A stretch of 64,000 nucleotides of DNA from assembly GCF_964340395.1 (NCBI RefSeq), contig NC_135571.1:854501-918500 (forward strand), given 5' to 3'. This document shows positions 61,950 through 64,000 of this stretch, piece by piece. How positions within the stretch are numbered: position 1 is the first letter of the stretch; each line of letters begins with the position of its first letter. The position numbers and the translations under genes were made by a program. Under the pieces are notes generated by a model. That model made no database searches and had not been told where the DNA came from. It worked only from the letters and a program-made list of their open reading frames with translations. Source of the DNA: Glandiceps talaboti (lineage: Eukaryota; Hemichordata; Enteropneusta; Spengelidae).

Positions 61950-62240
61950 TGCTACACTTTCACATAAAAAGATTGAATGAATACTTTCTTGTGACATTGT
62001 GTCTACATGAAATAGACTAATCTGCCACTATGTAGACATTACTAAATGTAGATTGCAAAAAACATTGGTGAGCATTTATCTGTTTCTTATTGCAGTACAT
62101 TTTGTTCTTCTTGTTTTGTTGTTGCTTTTTTACTAAGGTCTCTGGTTTAAATGGTTTATTACATTATACAAAATGTATCAAGAAACTGCAATCTTGCGAT
62201 CTTAAAGTGTACAATGTGCAGTTAGTTTCTGCATGGTTGT
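61950..62240 (+). repeat. Dispersed repeat E, copy 2
   Basis: TGCTACACTTTCACATAAAA, AGATTGAATGAATAC, ACATGAAATAGACTAATCTG and CCACTAT, then TTTCTGCATGGTTGTATCAA, correspond to 59395-59730. The 108-codon frame at 62090-62416 begins inside this repeat and ends inside the 103-bp array, which argues against a gene. Confidence 0.45.
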
Positions 62241-62349
62241 ATCAACAAGAGCTGCTAAACAGTAACCTGTCTTCACTTGTCAAAAATTTATCACATACTT
62301 TGAGTGCCAACTCTCCATTGACTTCTGCCAAATATATTTCCACTTACTA

Positions 62350-63085
62350 TTTGAGAAGATGCCTCAGATATTTTCTACATACAAGCTGTACTCTATATAC
62401 TTGTAACAATGGGTAATATATTCTCTATTTGATGGACATAATGAAATATACTCAGAAACTTAAATCTCAGATATTTTCTACATACTAGCTGTACTCTATA
62501 TACTGGTAACAATGGGTAATATATTCTATATTTGATGGACATAATGAAATATACTCAGAAACTTAAATCTCAGATATTTTCTACATACTAGCTGTACTCT
62601 ATATACTGGTAACAATGGGTAATATATTCTATATTTGATGGACATAATGAAATATACTCAGAAACTTAAATCTCAGATATTTTCTACATACTAGCTGTAC
62701 TCTATATACTGGTAACAATGGGTAATATATTCTATATTTGATGTAATATACTGAGAAACTTAAATCTCAGATATTTTCCACATACTGGCTGTACTCTATA
62801 TACTGGTAACAATGGGTAATATATTCTCTATTTGATGGACATAATGAAATATACTCAGAAACTTAAATCTCAGATATTTTCTACATACTAGCTGTACTCT
62901 ATATACTGGTAACAATGGGTAATATATTCTCTATTTGATGGACATAATGGAATATACTCAGAAACTTAAATCTCAGATATTTTCTACATACTCTGTACTA
63001 GCTCTTCTAAGAAAATTAGGTAAGCTAGTACTAGTCGGTAATATATTCTCTATTTGATGGACATAATGAAATATAGTCTGAAACT
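62350..63085. repeat. 103-bp minisatellite, about 7 units
   Basis: CTCAGATATTTTCTACATAC starts units at 62363, 62466 and 62569, and then on at about 103 bp. Each continues with GCTGTACTCTATATACTGGT, AACAATGGGTAATATATTCT and TTTGATGGACATAATGAAAT. One unit lacks GGACATAATGAA. The last unit is rearranged around GCTAGTACTAGTC. Confidence 0.93.
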
Positions 63086-63679
63086 AACCTAGAATATTAA
63101 TTCCTTTTTTAATTGCCAAAAAAATTATCTCCAAAGACATCATCATTTTCTTTTCTATATGCATATATTTAATCATTTTGTTGTGTTTTAATCCCTTGAG
63201 TTTTCATAAAATAAGAGATATAATTCTAAGAGTGGTCATACATAATAATGTTTTTTATGACCCAACCGACCCTATATGTCTTCATCCTGGTTAATTTTCT
63301 TTTTAACCCATTCAATACTGAAAAAATTCCCACCAAAATTGTTTGGACAAAATTCTTGTTTTATGTAAATTTTTGGCATATATCAACTTCATTTTAGACT
63401 TGAATTAAAGAAATGTTACTTCCTAATAAAGTAATATTATTGTAATTATGAAAATATTCATATAAGTTGGGTCCCCATATTATATAAAACTCGTCTCTAG
63501 TCATGATTTAGTCATGGTTAAATCCGCACCCTCTACAGCAGGAATAGAAAAAATAATAGTACATCACTGATTGACATAAACACCACAACTATGTATGAAT
63601 GAAATTTAGGAAATTCAATATAAGACATGGTTTAATGTTTCCTTCTGACTTTTAATACTGTCAAAGTAGGATTATGAAA

Positions 63680-63760
63680 TGTATTTATTTATTTATGGCA
63701 TCCCTTTTGTATCAGGGGCTCACTTAGATTTTTAGGAGCAGCACTAACAAAAAATTAAAA
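63680..63760 (-). mobile_element. Possible LINE 3' end, minus strand
   Basis: Read in reverse, AAGGGATGCCATAAATAAAT followed by AAATAC resembles a retroelement 3' terminus (GGGATGCC then an AAAT tail). No coding remnant is visible. Weak. Confidence 0.25.
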
Positions 63761-63924
63761 TACATACACTACTAAAAAAGATGAGTAAAAAAGTTTGATT
63801 ATGAAATGTAAATATCAACAATCCGTAGACACACACTTACTTTCATTTTTCTTGACTTTTAACTTTTAACCAAACGACCGGCTGACCGACCTTTTTTAAG
63901 GTTGCAATGAGAAACAGAGAAAAT

Positions 63925-63930
<6 letters not shown>

Positions 63931-64000
<70 letters not shown>
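63931..64000. repeat. CT microsatellite, runs off the window
   Basis: An uninterrupted CT run of 70 bp to the window edge; its true length is unknown. Confidence 0.95.

Noticed and set aside
62090-62416. 108-codon frame with a hydrophobic N-terminus resembling a signal peptide
   Set aside because: It starts in dispersed repeat E and ends inside the 103-bp array, has no domain, and the hydrophobic start is a T-rich tract.

Overview
This is 64 kb of AT-rich, intron-free-looking animal nuclear DNA with no host gene that I can support. No open frame has the length, domain content or splice context of a real exon, and most long open frames are translations of microsatellites or tandem arrays. Decayed ends of non-LTR retrotransposons, several MITE families, dense microsatellites and many minisatellites point to a metazoan. 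The overall character resembles marine invertebrate genomes, but I cannot name a taxon and hold that guess loosely.

Layout. 1-9.7 kb: fragments of a palindromic family (called PAL here), a GC-richer family of about 230 bp (called R240), a 58-bp minisatellite and short tandem duplications. 9.7-19 kb: a 92-bp minisatellite (10.8-11.8 kb), long ACAT/CA, CAGA, CTAT and GA microsatellites, and an intact TTAA-flanked MITE (17.2-17.5 kb). 19-28 kb: a MITE with TGCCCTTACGG termini, and a 308-bp repeat present twice in opposite orientation. One copy (27.0-27.5 kb) is split by a Mutator-type MITE with a perfect 9-bp target duplication. 28.7-31.4 kb: a PAL element carrying an 86-bp array, then 116-bp dimers, then 25 uniform 60-bp satellite units. 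32-43 kb: three decayed LINE C-termini, more PAL copies, 60-, 211- and 21-bp arrays, and a TA-flanked MITE. 43-49 kb: hairpins, a 545-bp foldback element and a TA microsatellite of about 190 bp. 48.8-57 kb: a nearly continuous run of minisatellites with units of 49, about 70, 56, 38, 44 and about 91 bp. 57-64 kb: a second intact TTAA MITE, the third R240 copy, a 103-bp array and a CT tract running off the window end.

The strongest theme is that several minisatellites are tandem amplifications of segments found as single copies in dispersed elements elsewhere in the window. The 44-bp array at 53.7-54.5 kb is the inner part of the TTAA MITE. The 86-bp array at 29 kb is half of the PAL palindrome. 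The 56-bp array at 51-52 kb has a single-copy relative at 43.6 kb. The most provocative single object is the 60-bp satellite. It keeps an open frame of 547 codons on the minus strand, and all five of its variable sites fall in the same codon phase and are silent. All repeat relationships were read by eye and need alignment to confirm.
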